Positions 9,897 through 18,222 of a stretch of DNA of 64,000 nucleotides are shown in pieces. The stretch is from an uncultured Roseobacter sp. (GTDB lineage Bacteria > Pseudomonadota > Alphaproteobacteria > Rhodobacterales > Rhodobacteraceae): the NCBI RefSeq assembly GCF_947495025.1, contig NZ_CANLXG010000002.1, forward strand, positions 806,001 through 870,000, read 5' to 3'. The position numbers were made by a program, and so were the translations under genes. Under the pieces are notes generated by a model that saw nothing but the letters and a program-made list of their open reading frames with translations, made no database searches and was not told where the DNA came from. How positions within the stretch are numbered: position 1 is the stretch's first letter; the number at the start of each line of letters is the position of its first letter.

Positions 9897-10864
9897 CGTC
9901 CGCCAATCCTGTCCATTGTGCGCACCAGTTCTGCACTGATTCCCGGTTCAGACAAAGCATGACCTGCATTGCGGACCATTTTGAGCTCGCAGTTCTCCCA
10001 GGCATCTGCAAGCGCCCAGGCGCTGTCTGGCGGGCATATCATGTCATATCGACCCTGCACGATCACGCCGGGAATATGTGCAATACGTCCGACATGTGCG
10101 AGAATCTGACCGTCGAATTCCAGAAACCCTGCGTTCGAGAAATAATGGTTTTCCAGACGCGCGAAAGCACGGGCATATTCCCCCGGACTTTCACCTGTTG
10201 AGCCCGACGAATAGATTGAGGCCAGCGCATTTTCCCAGGCCGACCAGGCGCGGGCATAGCGCGTCTCGATCGACAGATCGCCGGAGAACAGGCGCTTGCG
10301 GTATGCCTCGATCAGGTCCCCGTGCTCGTCTTTTGGAATGAGCGAGGTAAACCGCGCCCAGACTTCTGGCCAGAAACGACCCGCGCCACCACCATAAAAC
10401 CAGTCCAGTTCGCGCTGCGTCATCAGGAAGACCCCGCGCAGGACAATCGCGCTGGTTCTGTCCGGATGTGCCTGCGCATAGATGAGACCCAGTGTCGCGC
10501 CCCAGCTGCCGCCAAAAACGATCCACTGGTCAATGTCCAGCTCGCGCCGGATCAGTTCGATATCGTCAACAAGGTGCCACGTCGTGTTGTGCGTCACGCT
10601 CGCATGTGGCCGGGACCGCCCGCAGCCGCGCTGGTCAAACAGCACAACCCTATAGATTTCAGGGTCAAAATAGCGCCGCATCGCGGGGCTGCAGCCGCCA
10701 CCGGGACCGCCGTGCAGAACCACCACCGGGATACCGTCGGGGTTGCCGCATTGCTCGACATAGACCCGGTGTCCCTGACCAACGTCCAGCATCCGCTGAT
10801 CGAAAGGGTCGATCGGCGGGTACAAATACTGCACTGCGCGCTTTTGATCCGGGAACTTGTCCAT
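9893..10864 (-). CDS. pip: Proline iminopeptidase (alpha/beta hydrolase)
   Basis: This cytoplasmic enzyme releases N-terminal proline from peptides. The 323-residue length fits the family. The oxyanion-hole motif HGGPGGG is at 51-57, the nucleophile elbow GGSWG at 118-122 (Ser120), GVFLMTQRELDWFYGGGAGR is a typical family stretch, and the catalytic His is in NAGHALSEPG near the C-terminus. ATG 10864 (MDKFPDQKRAVQYLYPPIDP) is the conserved start; the open frame upstream runs through the shared promoter region with divergent ubiG. Its stop overlaps the start of the binding-protein gene, hinting at a shared peptide-use role. Confidence 0.93.
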   Translation of the reverse strand: MDKFPDQKRAVQYLYPPIDPFDQRMLDVGQGHRVYVEQCGNPDGIPVVVLHGGPGGGCSPAMRRYFDPEIYRVVLFDQRGCGRSRPHASVTHNTTWHLVDDIELIRRELDIDQWIVFGGSWGATLGLIYAQAHPDRTSAIVLRGVFLMTQRELDWFYGGGAGRFWPEVWARFTSLIPKDEHGDLIEAYRKRLFSGDLSIETRYARAWSAWENALASIYSSGSTGESPGEYARAFARLENHYFSNAGFLEFDGQILAHVGRIAHIPGVIVQGRYDMICPPDSAWALADAWENCELKMVRNAGHALSEPGISAELVRTMDRIGGR

Positions 10865-10912
10865 ATCAGGCCTATATAATACGAAACCGCAAATGATCAC
10901 ATGGAGACAGGA

Positions 10913-11659
10913 ATGCAAGCGCTTCAATCCACCGTCGACCCCGCCGAAGTTGCCAAATTTGAGGCAATGGCTGCCGAATGGTGGGATGTAAACGGTAAGT
11001 TCAAGCCGCTGCACATGCTCAATCCGTGCCGGCTGGATTATATCACCAGCCAGATCGCCGGTGAATTTGACCGTGATCTCAAGGGCGCGCTGCCGTTCAA
11101 AGGTCTGCGCATTCTGGATATCGGTTGTGGTGGCGGCCTGCTGTCAGAGCCCATGGCGCGTCTTGGCGCAGAGGTTGTCGGCGCGGACGCCGCAGAGCGC
11201 AACATTCCGGTGGCGCAGATCCATGCAGAGCAATCCGGCCTGACGATCGATTACCGGCACACAACAGCCGAGGCACTTGCCGAAGACGGTGAACAGTTTG
11301 ACGTGGTTCTCAACATGGAAGTGGTCGAACACGTGGCCTCGCCGATTGATTATCTCACAGCCTGCCGGCAGCTGCTGAAACCAGGCGGGCTGCACATCTG
11401 TTCGACACTGAACCGCAACCCGAAGTCCTATGTTATGGCGATTATCGGCGCGGAACATGTGATGCGCTGGCTGCCCAAAGGCACGCATGAATGGTCAAAA
11501 TTCATCACACCGGACGAGCTGTTTGCCCTGCTGAGCGACGCAGGCCTCGACCCCGTCGACCGCAAAGGGTTCGTGTTCAATCCGATTTCCTGGTCCTGGC
11601 GGCTGTCGGACCGGGATCTCAGCGTGAACTACGTGACCGCGAGCCTGAAACCGGCTTAA
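10913..11659 (+). CDS. ubiG: Ubiquinone biosynthesis O-methyltransferase UbiG
   Basis: UbiG performs both O-methylations in ubiquinone synthesis using SAM. The 248-residue protein has [20 protein letters not shown] near the N-terminus, the SAM motif [19 protein letters not shown] at 68-86 and [12 protein letters not shown] near the C-terminus, all typical of UbiG. An ATG at 10901 is in frame, but ATG 10913 has the better ribosome-binding site (GGAGACAGGA). It is divergent from pip with a 48-base gap and overlaps the convergent marR-type gene by 4 bases. Confidence 0.95.
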   Translation: MQALQSTVDPAEVAKFEAMAAEWWDVNGKFKPLHMLNPCRLDYITSQIAGEFDRDLKGALPFKGLRILDIGCGGGLLSEPMARLGAEVVGADAAERNIPVAQIHAEQSGLTIDYRHTTAEALAEDGEQFDVVLNMEVVEHVASPIDYLTACRQLLKPGGLHICSTLNRNPKSYVMAIIGAEHVMRWLPKGTHEWSKFITPDELFALLSDAGLDPVDRKGFVFNPISWSWRLSDRDLSVNYVTASLKPA

Positions 11660-12099
11660 CTTCCCTCGCCCAGCTGACGACGCATCTCGCGCAGGATAGG
11701 GAGCGCCTCCCGCACCCGTTCGTCACCCAGTTTTTCGACAACCTGGTTGATGACCGGTGCGATAGATCCGACCGCCTGGTCACGCGCCTGGCGGCCGGCA
11801 GGGCTGATCGCGACCATCTTGCGGCGGGCATCGTCCCAGTCCGGCCGGATATGGATGTAGCCTGCCCATTCCAGTTTGGACAAAGTATTGGTCATCGCCC
11901 CGCGGGTGACATGAAAGGTACCGGCCAGCTGCGCCGGGGTGCGCTCGCCCACATTACCTGCCAGATGGTTCAGGACCGAAAAGTGCGAGATTTCCATACC
12001 TTTGGGCAGCACCTTGCTGAGCCGTGCCCGTATCATCTGATCTGCGGTCAGCACTTCGCTGAACAGTGATATCGCGAGTGAATTCCGGTCGTCGTTCAT
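11656..12099 (-). CDS. MarR-family transcriptional regulator
   Basis: The 147-residue protein has a winged-helix region with [20 protein letters not shown] (recognition helix) and the wing [20 protein letters not shown], with the DxRxK pattern of MarR proteins. It is the last gene of comF-grxC-nitrilase-marR and its ATG overlaps the nitrilase stop by one base (TGATG). The target and ligand cannot be read from the sequence. I saw no clear palindromic operator, as the gene lacks its own upstream gap. Confidence 0.88.
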   Translation of the reverse strand: MNDDRNSLAISLFSEVLTADQMIRARLSKVLPKGMEISHFSVLNHLAGNVGERTPAQLAGTFHVTRGAMTNTLSKLEWAGYIHIRPDWDDARRKMVAISPAGRQARDQAVGSIAPVINQVVEKLGDERVREALPILREMRRQLGEGS

Positions 12100-12929
12100 C
12101 AGGGTCCATCGAATGGTCGTGCGTTTTCCAGGCTGGGAACTTTTCCGCGCGCCTGTGCCACTAATCCCATATCGATGTCCGTCATGTAAACGCCCGGGTC
12201 CGTACCTGCGTCCATTTGGACCTCTCCCCAGGGGGTGACGACCAGAGAATGCCCATAGGTTCGCCGGGTTTTATGCGCAGCACTCCGATGCTCGCCGGTC
12301 TGCGCCGGAGCAATAACAAAGCACCCGGTCTCAATCGCCCGCGCCCGCAACAGCGTGTGCCAGTGGGCGGCGCCGGTCACCGGAGAGAATGCCGCGGGCA
12401 CTGTCAGAATCTGCGCACCAGCAGTGGCCAGCGCGCGGTGCAGAGCCGGGAACCGCAGATCGTAACAGATCGTCAGCCCCAGCATCCCGAAAGCGGTCTG
12501 GGCCGTTACAGCGCGCGCTCCGGGTCGGTATCCTTCTGATTCGCGCCAGGTCTCTTCTGGGGTGACCTGAACATCGAACATGTGGATCTTGTCGTACCAG
12601 GCCACGATCTCACCCGTGGGACTGATCAGAAAGGAGCGGTTGGCAAACCGACCATCGGCATCATGCGTTTTCAGCGCCAGCGACCCGATCAGCAGCCAGA
12701 TGCCAAAGCGGGCTGCATCGGCACGCAGGGCTTCAAGTGTGATATCCTCTTCCTGGTGCTGCAGCACCCCGTGCTGATGCTGACGGCTGGTGGACAGGCA
12801 GTTTGTGACCTCGGGGGTCAGAACAAACTGCGCACCGTCCGTCGCCGCCTGCGCCAGCAGCCGGCGGGTCTCCACGAGATTCTCCGCCGGCATATCCGTG
12901 ACGTTCAGCTGCAGCAGTGCCGTCTGCAT
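12099..12929 (-). CDS. Carbon-nitrogen hydrolase (nitrilase superfamily, Nit/omega-amidase type)
   Basis: The 276-residue protein carries the nitrilase catalytic triad: Glu40 in FVLTPEVTN, Lys114 in WYDKIHMFDV and Cys155 in LTICYDLRFP. The KIHMFDV and ICYDLRFPALHRALA stretches resemble Nit1/Nit2 amidases, which hydrolyse deaminated glutathione or omega-amides, and linkage to glutaredoxin fits that metabolite-repair role. That substrate is inference. It starts where grxC stops and is followed by marR with a one-base overlap, indicating a tight operon. Confidence 0.88.
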   Translation of the reverse strand: MQTALLQLNVTDMPAENLVETRRLLAQAATDGAQFVLTPEVTNCLSTSRQHQHGVLQHQEEDITLEALRADAARFGIWLLIGSLALKTHDADGRFANRSFLISPTGEIVAWYDKIHMFDVQVTPEETWRESEGYRPGARAVTAQTAFGMLGLTICYDLRFPALHRALATAGAQILTVPAAFSPVTGAAHWHTLLRARAIETGCFVIAPAQTGEHRSAAHKTRRTYGHSLVVTPWGEVQMDAGTDPGVYMTDIDMGLVAQARGKVPSLENARPFDGP

Positions 12930-13186
12930 CAGGCTGCCAGCAATCCGTCGAGCTTGCCTGCGCGCTCCAGCGCATAAAGATCATCGCACCCGCCGACATG
13001 GATATCGCCGACAAAAATCTGCGGCACAGTCCGCCCGCCGTTTGCGCGTTTTATCATTTCGGGCTTGCGCTCGGGGTTTGCCAGAACGTCGACTTCTGCA
13101 AAATCGATGCCTTTCTGGTTCAGGAGACGTTTTGCCGCGTGGCAGAATCCGCAAAGCGGCGATGTATAGATTTCAACGTTTTTCAT
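12929..13186 (-). CDS. grxC: Glutaredoxin 3
   Basis: An 85-residue glutaredoxin that reduces protein disulfides with glutathione. The active site is C12-G-F-C15 rather than the more common CPYC, a variation seen in many alphaproteobacterial Grx3 proteins. The cis-proline motif is in GGRTVPQIFVGDIHVGGCDD. It follows comF by 36 bases and overlaps the nitrilase start by one base, in the conserved comF-grxC-nitrilase-marR order. Confidence 0.93.
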   Translation of the reverse strand: MKNVEIYTSPLCGFCHAAKRLLNQKGIDFAEVDVLANPERKPEMIKRANGGRTVPQIFVGDIHVGGCDDLYALERAGKLDGLLAA

Positions 13187-13222
13187 AACCGGTCCTTCCC
13201 GTGACTGGGTTCAGACGGATAT

Positions 13223-13954
13223 CTAGGTATCCCGTGCCACCCGTGCCAGTGCCACCACGTATACCGGCCCTGAGCCTGCTGCAATACAGGCATCCGCAGC
13301 GGCGGAAAGCGTGGCACCAGAGGTCATAACATCATCGACCAGCAGAACCGGGCGCCCGATGAGCCGGTGCCTGCGCCTCGGGTGGGCACTGATGACACCT
13401 TTGACGGATGTGAAACGTACTTCGCGGGTCATCCCTTCCATGGGTTGGGTCCGCTTTTGCCGCACAAGCAGATCCTGGCACACAGGCAGGCCCGTATGGC
13501 GCGCCAGAGCCTGTGCCAGAAGGCCCGACTGGTTGTACCGGCGCTTGAGCAGACGGGTCCAGTGCAGAGGAATCGGCGCAATAATCATGTTGTCCTGTGG
13601 CAGATCCTTGATGGCCCGGGACATCCAGAGCGCGGCCGGCTGCGCAATCTCCTGACGATCACCGTGTTTCAGCGCCAGAACAAGGCGCCGCGCACCGTCA
13701 CGGTAGATCAGCGCGGCGCGTCCCTGCTTCCACGGGCGGGGCGTCCGCATACACTCATCACATTTCAGTGTATCGGACAGATCATCACCCGGCAGTGGCG
13801 TACCGCAGGTGTCACAGATCGAGCCTCCGATAAACGGCGTGTCCCGCCAGCATGGGCCGCACAGACCGAAATCATCGTCAACCGTTCCGCCGCATCCAAG
13901 ACAACGCGGCGGATAAATGAGCGAAACCGCCGTTTGTAAACCCGACTGCACCAT
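13223..13954 (-). CDS. ComF-family phosphoribosyltransferase-like protein with double zinc ribbon
   Basis: The start ATG 13954 gives MVQSGLQTAVSLIYPPRCLG, the typical ComF opening. Two zinc-ribbon cysteine groups follow (CLGCG...CGPC and CDTCG...CDEC, residues about 18-68), then the phosphoribosyltransferase fold with PIPLHWTRLLKRRYNQSGLL and the PRPP-binding motif VLLVDDVMTSGATL near residue 205. ComF proteins support DNA uptake in naturally competent bacteria, but are also widespread in species not known to be competent. The total is 243 residues. It is divergent from the methyltransferase-like gene at 13970 with only 15 bases between the start codons. Confidence 0.88.
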   Translation of the reverse strand: MVQSGLQTAVSLIYPPRCLGCGGTVDDDFGLCGPCWRDTPFIGGSICDTCGTPLPGDDLSDTLKCDECMRTPRPWKQGRAALIYRDGARRLVLALKHGDRQEIAQPAALWMSRAIKDLPQDNMIIAPIPLHWTRLLKRRYNQSGLLAQALARHTGLPVCQDLLVRQKRTQPMEGMTREVRFTSVKGVISAHPRRRHRLIGRPVLLVDDVMTSGATLSAAADACIAAGSGPVYVVALARVARDT

Positions 13955-13969
13955 CCTATTAAACCCTCC

Positions 13970-14788
13970 ATGAACACAGCGACCACACTGACTGACACCA
14001 GGGCACTGGCCCTTCATCGCCAACGGGCGAAACGGGCCGATCTGTTTTTGCAGGACCAGGCAGCGGACGAAGTTCAGGATCGCCTGGGCATGGTTAACAG
14101 GACGTTTACCGACATCGCAGTTGTGACGCCTTTTGCGGAAGTCTGGGCAGACAGACTGCCGGATGCGCACATCATTCCGGACGATGATACGCTTGATCTC
14201 GAACCGGCCAGCTGTGATCTCGTCGTGCATGCGCTGGGTCTGCACTGGGCCAATGACCCGGTGGGGCAGCTGATTCAATGCCGGCGCGCCCTGCGGCCTG
14301 ATGGTCTGTTCATCAGCGCAGCACTGGGAGGTCAGACCCTCGCGGAACTGCGCGCCTGTCTTGGCCAGGCAGAAGCCACCCTGTCGGGCGGTCTGTCGCC
14401 GCGCATCGCCCCGATGGGAGAAATCCGCGATCTGGGCGCGTTACTCCAGCGGGCGGGCTTCGCCCTGCCCGTGGCTGACAGTCTCACGCTGCACACTGAA
14501 TACCGCGACGCGACCCATCTGATGCATGATCTGCGCGCGATGGGGGAAACCAATGCGCTGGCGCAGCGCCTGCGCAAAGCGGTGCCCCGCGCTCTCTTTG
14601 CGGAAGCCGCCAGGCTATACGGCGACAGTTTTTCTACCCCCGGTGGTCGTATTCTGACGACCTTTGAAATCGTATTCCTGACTGGCTGGGCGCCTGACGA
14701 CAGCCAGCAGAAACCGCTGAGACCCGGATCTGCGCAACAGCGGCTGGCAGATGCGCTGGCTGTTCCCGAAAGACCCCTCAGCGATTGA
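13970..14788 (+). CDS. SAM-methyltransferase-fold protein (NDUFAF5/BioC-like) with degenerate SAM motif
   Basis: The 272-residue protein matches the alphaproteobacterial NDUFAF5-like group: CDLVVHALGLHWANDPVGQL and CRRALRPDGLFISAALGGQT, then SGGLSPRIAPMGEIRDLGAL. The region where motif I should carry a glycine-rich loop reads RTFTDIAVVTPFAEVWAD and has no GxGxG, so SAM binding by the usual mode is doubtful. NDUFAF5 is a complex I assembly factor that hydroxylates an arginine rather than methylating, so this protein may do something similar. Its stop lies 38 bases before ferrochelatase. Function not settled. Confidence 0.75.
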   Translation: MNTATTLTDTRALALHRQRAKRADLFLQDQAADEVQDRLGMVNRTFTDIAVVTPFAEVWADRLPDAHIIPDDDTLDLEPASCDLVVHALGLHWANDPVGQLIQCRRALRPDGLFISAALGGQTLAELRACLGQAEATLSGGLSPRIAPMGEIRDLGALLQRAGFALPVADSLTLHTEYRDATHLMHDLRAMGETNALAQRLRKAVPRALFAEAARLYGDSFSTPGGRILTTFEIVFLTGWAPDDSQQKPLRPGSAQQRLADALAVPERPLSD

Positions 14789-14826
14789 CGCTGTCGCAAA
14801 AGCCTCTATCTGAGCGGAGGAACGAG

Positions 14827-15915
14827 ATGAGCAAGGACAACGACATGCTGGACAGCAGCTCCGCCAGGCCACTGATGGCCCGCCCGACCCACGCCGGCGC
14901 GGATCACCCGGAGGTCGCACGCCCCAAAGTCGGCATCCTGCTTGCCAACCTCGGCACACCTGACAATTACGACTACTGGTCGATGCGCCGGTATCTGAAC
15001 GAGTTCCTGTCGGACCGCAGGGTAATCGACTACAGCCCGTGGATCTGGCAGCCACTGCTGCAGCTCATCATCCTGAGCAAGCGTCCGTTCTCCAGCGGCG
15101 CGGCCTATAAATCTATCTGGAATGAAGAAGAGGGCGAGAGCCCCCTGATGACAATCACCAGGGCGCAGACCGAAAAGGTAAAAACGCAGATGCACGCGCG
15201 CTACGGCGACAACGTGATGGTTGATTTCTGCATGCGCTACGGCAATCCGTCCACACGGTCCAAAGTAGCCGAGATGACACAGGCCGGTTGCCGTAAGATA
15301 CTGTTTTTCCCGCTTTATCCTCATTATGCCGGGGCAACTTCAGCCACAGCAAATGACGCGTTCTTTCGCGCCCTGACTTATGAAAAGTGGCAGCCCGTTA
15401 CACGTACTGTCGAACCATACTTTGACCGGCCCGACTATATTGATGCGCTGGCGCAGTCGATTGAACGCGCCTATGCCGGACTCGACAAAAAGCCGGATAT
15501 CCTGGTCTGTTCCTACCACGGTGTGCCGATCCGGTACCTGATGGAAGGCGATCCCTACCACTGCCAGTGTCAGAAAACGACCCGGTTACTCAAGGAGCGT
15601 CTGGGCTGGAAAGACACCGAGATCACAACGACCTTCCAGTCAAAATTCGGCCCCGAGGAGTGGCTCCAGCCCTACACGGTTGAGGAAGTGGCGCGTCTGG
15701 CAGAAGCCGGCAAAAAGAACATTGCTGTCTGCGCACCGGCCTTTTCCGCGGATTGCATCGAGACGCTCGAAGAGATCAACGAGGAAATCAAGGAAAGCTT
15801 TGAGGAGGCCGGCGGTGAACACTTTACGTACATCCCCTGCCTTAATGATGATGATTCGCATATTGACGCACTGTCATCTGTCATCACGGACAATCTCAGG
15901 GGCTGGATCGACTGA
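14827..15915 (+). CDS. hemH: Ferrochelatase
   Basis: HemH inserts ferrous iron into protoporphyrin IX, the last haem step. The start ATG 14827 is preceded by GCGGAGGA at ideal spacing; a TTG at 14785 in frame is less likely. The 362-residue protein has LLANLGTPDNYDYWSMRRYL, FFPLYPHYAGATSATANDAF, CSYHGVPIRYL (catalytic His) and FQSKFGPEEWLQPYT, all family signatures. A bidirectional terminator follows 25 bases after the stop. hemJ, another haem gene, is at 51.2 kb, and hemW at 43.1 kb. Confidence 0.96.
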   Translation: MSKDNDMLDSSSARPLMARPTHAGADHPEVARPKVGILLANLGTPDNYDYWSMRRYLNEFLSDRRVIDYSPWIWQPLLQLIILSKRPFSSGAAYKSIWNEEEGESPLMTITRAQTEKVKTQMHARYGDNVMVDFCMRYGNPSTRSKVAEMTQAGCRKILFFPLYPHYAGATSATANDAFFRALTYEKWQPVTRTVEPYFDRPDYIDALAQSIERAYAGLDKKPDILVCSYHGVPIRYLMEGDPYHCQCQKTTRLLKERLGWKDTEITTTFQSKFGPEEWLQPYTVEEVARLAEAGKKNIAVCAPAFSADCIETLEEINEEIKESFEEAGGEHFTYIPCLNDDDSHIDALSSVITDNLRGWID

Positions 15916-15940
15916 CCCTGTCTGTCGGATGAGCAAACAA

Positions 15941-15970
15941 AAAAAGGCGGCACTGACGTGCCGCCTTTTT
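15941..15970. terminator. Bidirectional rho-independent terminator
   Basis: AAAAAGGCGGCAC (15941-15953) and GTGCCGCCTTTTT (15958-15970) form a 13-base perfect stem with a 4-base TGAC loop. It has T runs on both strands, ending hemH on the plus strand and the 58-residue exported-protein gene on the minus strand. Confidence 0.92.
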
Positions 15971-15989
15971 GAATAGTACCGCTAGGCGA

Positions 15990-16166
15990 TCAGGCGATTG
16001 CTGCTGCAACGATGATCAGCAGCAGGATCGGCAGCAGCGCGCCGGAGGACGAGCTTTCTGCTTCTTCAACCACTACGGGTGCTTCTACGACCGGCTCTGC
16101 AAGCGAACCTGCATAAGCTGTCGACGCGGCGGCTGTCAGTGCAGCTGCGAGAACGAGTTTTTTCAT
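15990..16166 (-). CDS. Small exported protein with C-terminal hydrophobic segment, 58 residues
   Basis: ATG 16166 has an excellent ribosome-binding site (GGAGG, 8 bases upstream). Residues 1-20 form a signal peptide (MKKLVLAAALTAAASTAYAG, cleavage after AYA), residues 21-40 are acidic and Ser-rich (EAPVVVEEAESSSSG), and the last 16 (LLPILLLIIVAAAIA) form a membrane segment reaching the C-terminus. The mature product would be about 38 residues, anchored by its tail. I recall similar tiny proteins next to hemH in other Roseobacter genomes but know no function. Confidence 0.8.
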   Translation of the reverse strand: MKKLVLAAALTAAASTAYAGSLAEPVVEAPVVVEEAESSSSGALLPILLLIIVAAAIA

Positions 16167-16304
16167 ATCAATAACCTCCATAAAGGCGCGCTCCACTTTG
16201 GAAAGCAGACGCCCAAGACTTACCTCGTGATTATGTCTAAACAGCACAGAACGCTGTTTGCAAACCGGTTTTGGAACACAGTGGCCAAAATCGGCCTAAT
16301 GTCG

Positions 16305-16916
16305 TCAAATTAGCAACACCTGCGTGCCGACTTTGGTCAGGCCAAACAGTTCAGCAATATGCTCGTTATAAAGCCCGATGCACCCGTTCGAAGACTGACG
16401 TCCGATTTTGCGCGTATCATGCGTCCCGTGAATACGGTAATAGGTCCACGTCAGGTAAAGAGCGTGTGTTCCCATAGGGTTATCCGGACCGGGGCCAATG
16501 TACTCCGGCCAGTCAGGGTTCCGCTTGAGCATCGAGGGCGTGGGACGCCAGTCCGGACCCTCAACCTTGCGGATGATCTTTGTCCGGCCGCGGCGTGTCA
16601 GATCTTCGGTCAGCGGGACGCTTGAGGGGTAAAGTTTGTAGAAATCTCCCCCTTCGCCCCAGAAATGCAGCGCACGGCTGTCAATGTCTACAAGAACCGC
16701 GCCGTTTTTCAGGTCAGAGAAGTAGGGCCGCCAGTCGAGTGTACGGAAGCTGGAGATGTTGCGGCGGACCGTCTCGGTCAAATCACGCTCTCCCACTGTA
16801 GTTGTTGTCGAATTTACCGAAGATGCGTCCTGCGCGATCGCAGGTGCCGCGAGCATTGCCGCCGAGCCGGCCAGAAAAGACCGGCGACCCGGGTGCTTGA
16901 AACGATTGTCAGACAT
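16305..16916 (-). CDS. Exported L,D-transpeptidase (YkuD domain), Tat-type leader
   Basis: L,D-transpeptidases form 3-3 peptidoglycan cross-links or attach lipoproteins. Residues 1-30 contain GRRSFLAGSAAMLAAPAIAQ, a twin-arginine-type leader. The catalytic motif is HGTHDTRKIGRQSSNGCIGL (His163, Cys179), complete. The start ATG 16916 has GGAGG 8 bases upstream; an ATG at 16934 is in frame but lacks such a site. Length 203 residues. A second, lipoprotein-type L,D-transpeptidase lies at 17630-18130, with a CAP-domain lipoprotein between them. Confidence 0.92.
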   Translation of the reverse strand: MSDNRFKHPGRRSFLAGSAAMLAAPAIAQDASSVNSTTTTVGERDLTETVRRNISSFRTLDWRPYFSDLKNGAVLVDIDSRALHFWGEGGDFYKLYPSSVPLTEDLTRRGRTKIIRKVEGPDWRPTPSMLKRNPDWPEYIGPGPDNPMGTHALYLTWTYYRIHGTHDTRKIGRQSSNGCIGLYNEHIAELFGLTKVGTQVLLI

Positions 16917-17074
16917 GACTGCCTCCAAAACCAAAACTGTTTGACGCGCACTTTATGGCGCAGATGCCGCACCCGCAAATCAAAGAGATGTCATCTGGCG
17001 CTCTGACGCTTATGTGCGTTTGAATTACCACGCATTGCACGCTATGTGCGACTCTAACGCTTGTGGAGTGCCAT

Positions 17075-17626
17075 ATGATCCGTCTGATTTCTGTTTTTTT
17101 CGCCCTTGGGCTCACGCTGGCAGCCTGTGCGCCCACACAAACAGCTCCGACACTGGGTTCTGACGGAAAACCACTGCCATCTCTTTACAGAATCAAAGAG
17201 CGCGATACGGCCAAACTGCAGTTCCGGATGCTCGATGCTGTAAATGCTCTGCGCGGGGCCTCTGCGCGCAACCCGGTAGAAATGGACCCGCTGCTGAATG
17301 CTGCGGCGGCCACACATGCGCGGGACATGTCGATCCAGAACCGGCCCTGGCATTTCGGCTCTGACGGCTCCTCGCCGATTGATCGCATCCAGCGGGTTGG
17401 TTTTCAGGGTACTCTGGTGGGCGAAACGATTTCCGAGACCTACGAAACCGAGCTCGAAACACTGGGTGCGTGGATGCAGCAACCGGACACGCAGCGTATT
17501 CTGTTGTCACCGGACGCCACAGACATGGGGTTTGCGTGGTTTCAGGAATCCAACGGAAAAATCTGGTGGACCCTCGTTATGGGGCGTGATGGCACCGCGC
17601 CACCACCACAGCCTGCATCGTTCTGA
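17075..17626 (+). CDS. CAP (SCP/PR-1) domain lipoprotein
   Basis: ATG 17075 opens a lipoprotein signal (MIRLISVFFALGLTLAAC, lipobox LAAC, lipidated Cys18). The body has a CAP domain: AVNALRGASARNPVEMDPLL, AAATHARDMS, PIDRIQRVGFQGTLVGETIS and MGFAWFQESNGKIWWTLVMG. The His of HARDM and Glu of GETIS match conserved CAP cavity residues. Bacterial CAP proteins are often cell-wall-linked, and this one sits between two L,D-transpeptidase genes. It converges on the second at 17630 with 3 bases between stops. Molecular activity unknown. Confidence 0.85.
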   Translation: MIRLISVFFALGLTLAACAPTQTAPTLGSDGKPLPSLYRIKERDTAKLQFRMLDAVNALRGASARNPVEMDPLLNAAAATHARDMSIQNRPWHFGSDGSSPIDRIQRVGFQGTLVGETISETYETELETLGAWMQQPDTQRILLSPDATDMGFAWFQESNGKIWWTLVMGRDGTAPPPQPASF

Positions 17627-17629
17627 AGC

Positions 17630-18130
17630 TCAGGCGTTCAGCGTAACGAGCGTGTTGTCCGCCACCATCGCATAGATCTCTTCGATCTCGTCGTTCGTGA
17701 CGGCGATGCATCCCCAGGTCCAGTCAGGGTCATCTTTCCTGAACGGATTCTTCTGGCCATGGATAAAGATGTCCCCACCCGCAGACCTGCCCGCCGCTTT
17801 GGCCGCGGCCACGTCATTCACGTTGGGATAGGATATGCCCAGAGACAGATGGAACTGGCTGTTCGGGTTACGGCGGTCGATCCGGTACAGGCCCTCGGGC
17901 GTCTTGCCATCACCTTCGAACTGTTTCGGGCCAACCGGCGCAAAGCCAAGGTGGATGTTGTAACTGCGCAGGACCGTATCGTTGTGCAACAGGTGCATCC
18001 GGCGAGCGCCCTTGTTGACGACGACAAAGGTAACTTCCGGCCCGTCATAACGGCGGAATTTAGGATCTGTGGCGCAGGCCCCCAGCGATACCATCGCCGC
18101 GGTGCCCAACAATAAATCTCTTCGGCGCAT
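17630..18130 (-). CDS. L,D-transpeptidase family lipoprotein
   Basis: The 166-residue protein has a lipoprotein signal (MRRRDLLLGTAAMVSLGAC, Cys19) that also contains an RRRD twin-arginine-like start. The YkuD core includes VVNKGARRMHLLHND, GDGKTPEGLYRID and the catalytic segment IFIHGQKNPF...DWTWGCIAVT (His124, Cys141). It resembles the ErfK/YafK-type subgroup with the GCI/AVT pattern rather than the longer YkuD protein at 16305. Convergent with the CAP lipoprotein gene. Likely acts on peptidoglycan cross-links in the periplasm. Confidence 0.9.
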   Translation of the reverse strand: MRRRDLLLGTAAMVSLGACATDPKFRRYDGPEVTFVVVNKGARRMHLLHNDTVLRSYNIHLGFAPVGPKQFEGDGKTPEGLYRIDRRNPNSQFHLSLGISYPNVNDVAAAKAAGRSAGGDIFIHGQKNPFRKDDPDWTWGCIAVTNDEIEEIYAMVADNTLVTLNA

Positions 18131-18222
18131 TAACCTGCTGTCCCGTAAAATGCGCCTTTGCGACGCCCTGCTCTTGTCCCACAGGTACCATGAGAAACTG
18201 GTTAATCAACCTCACAAAACCG

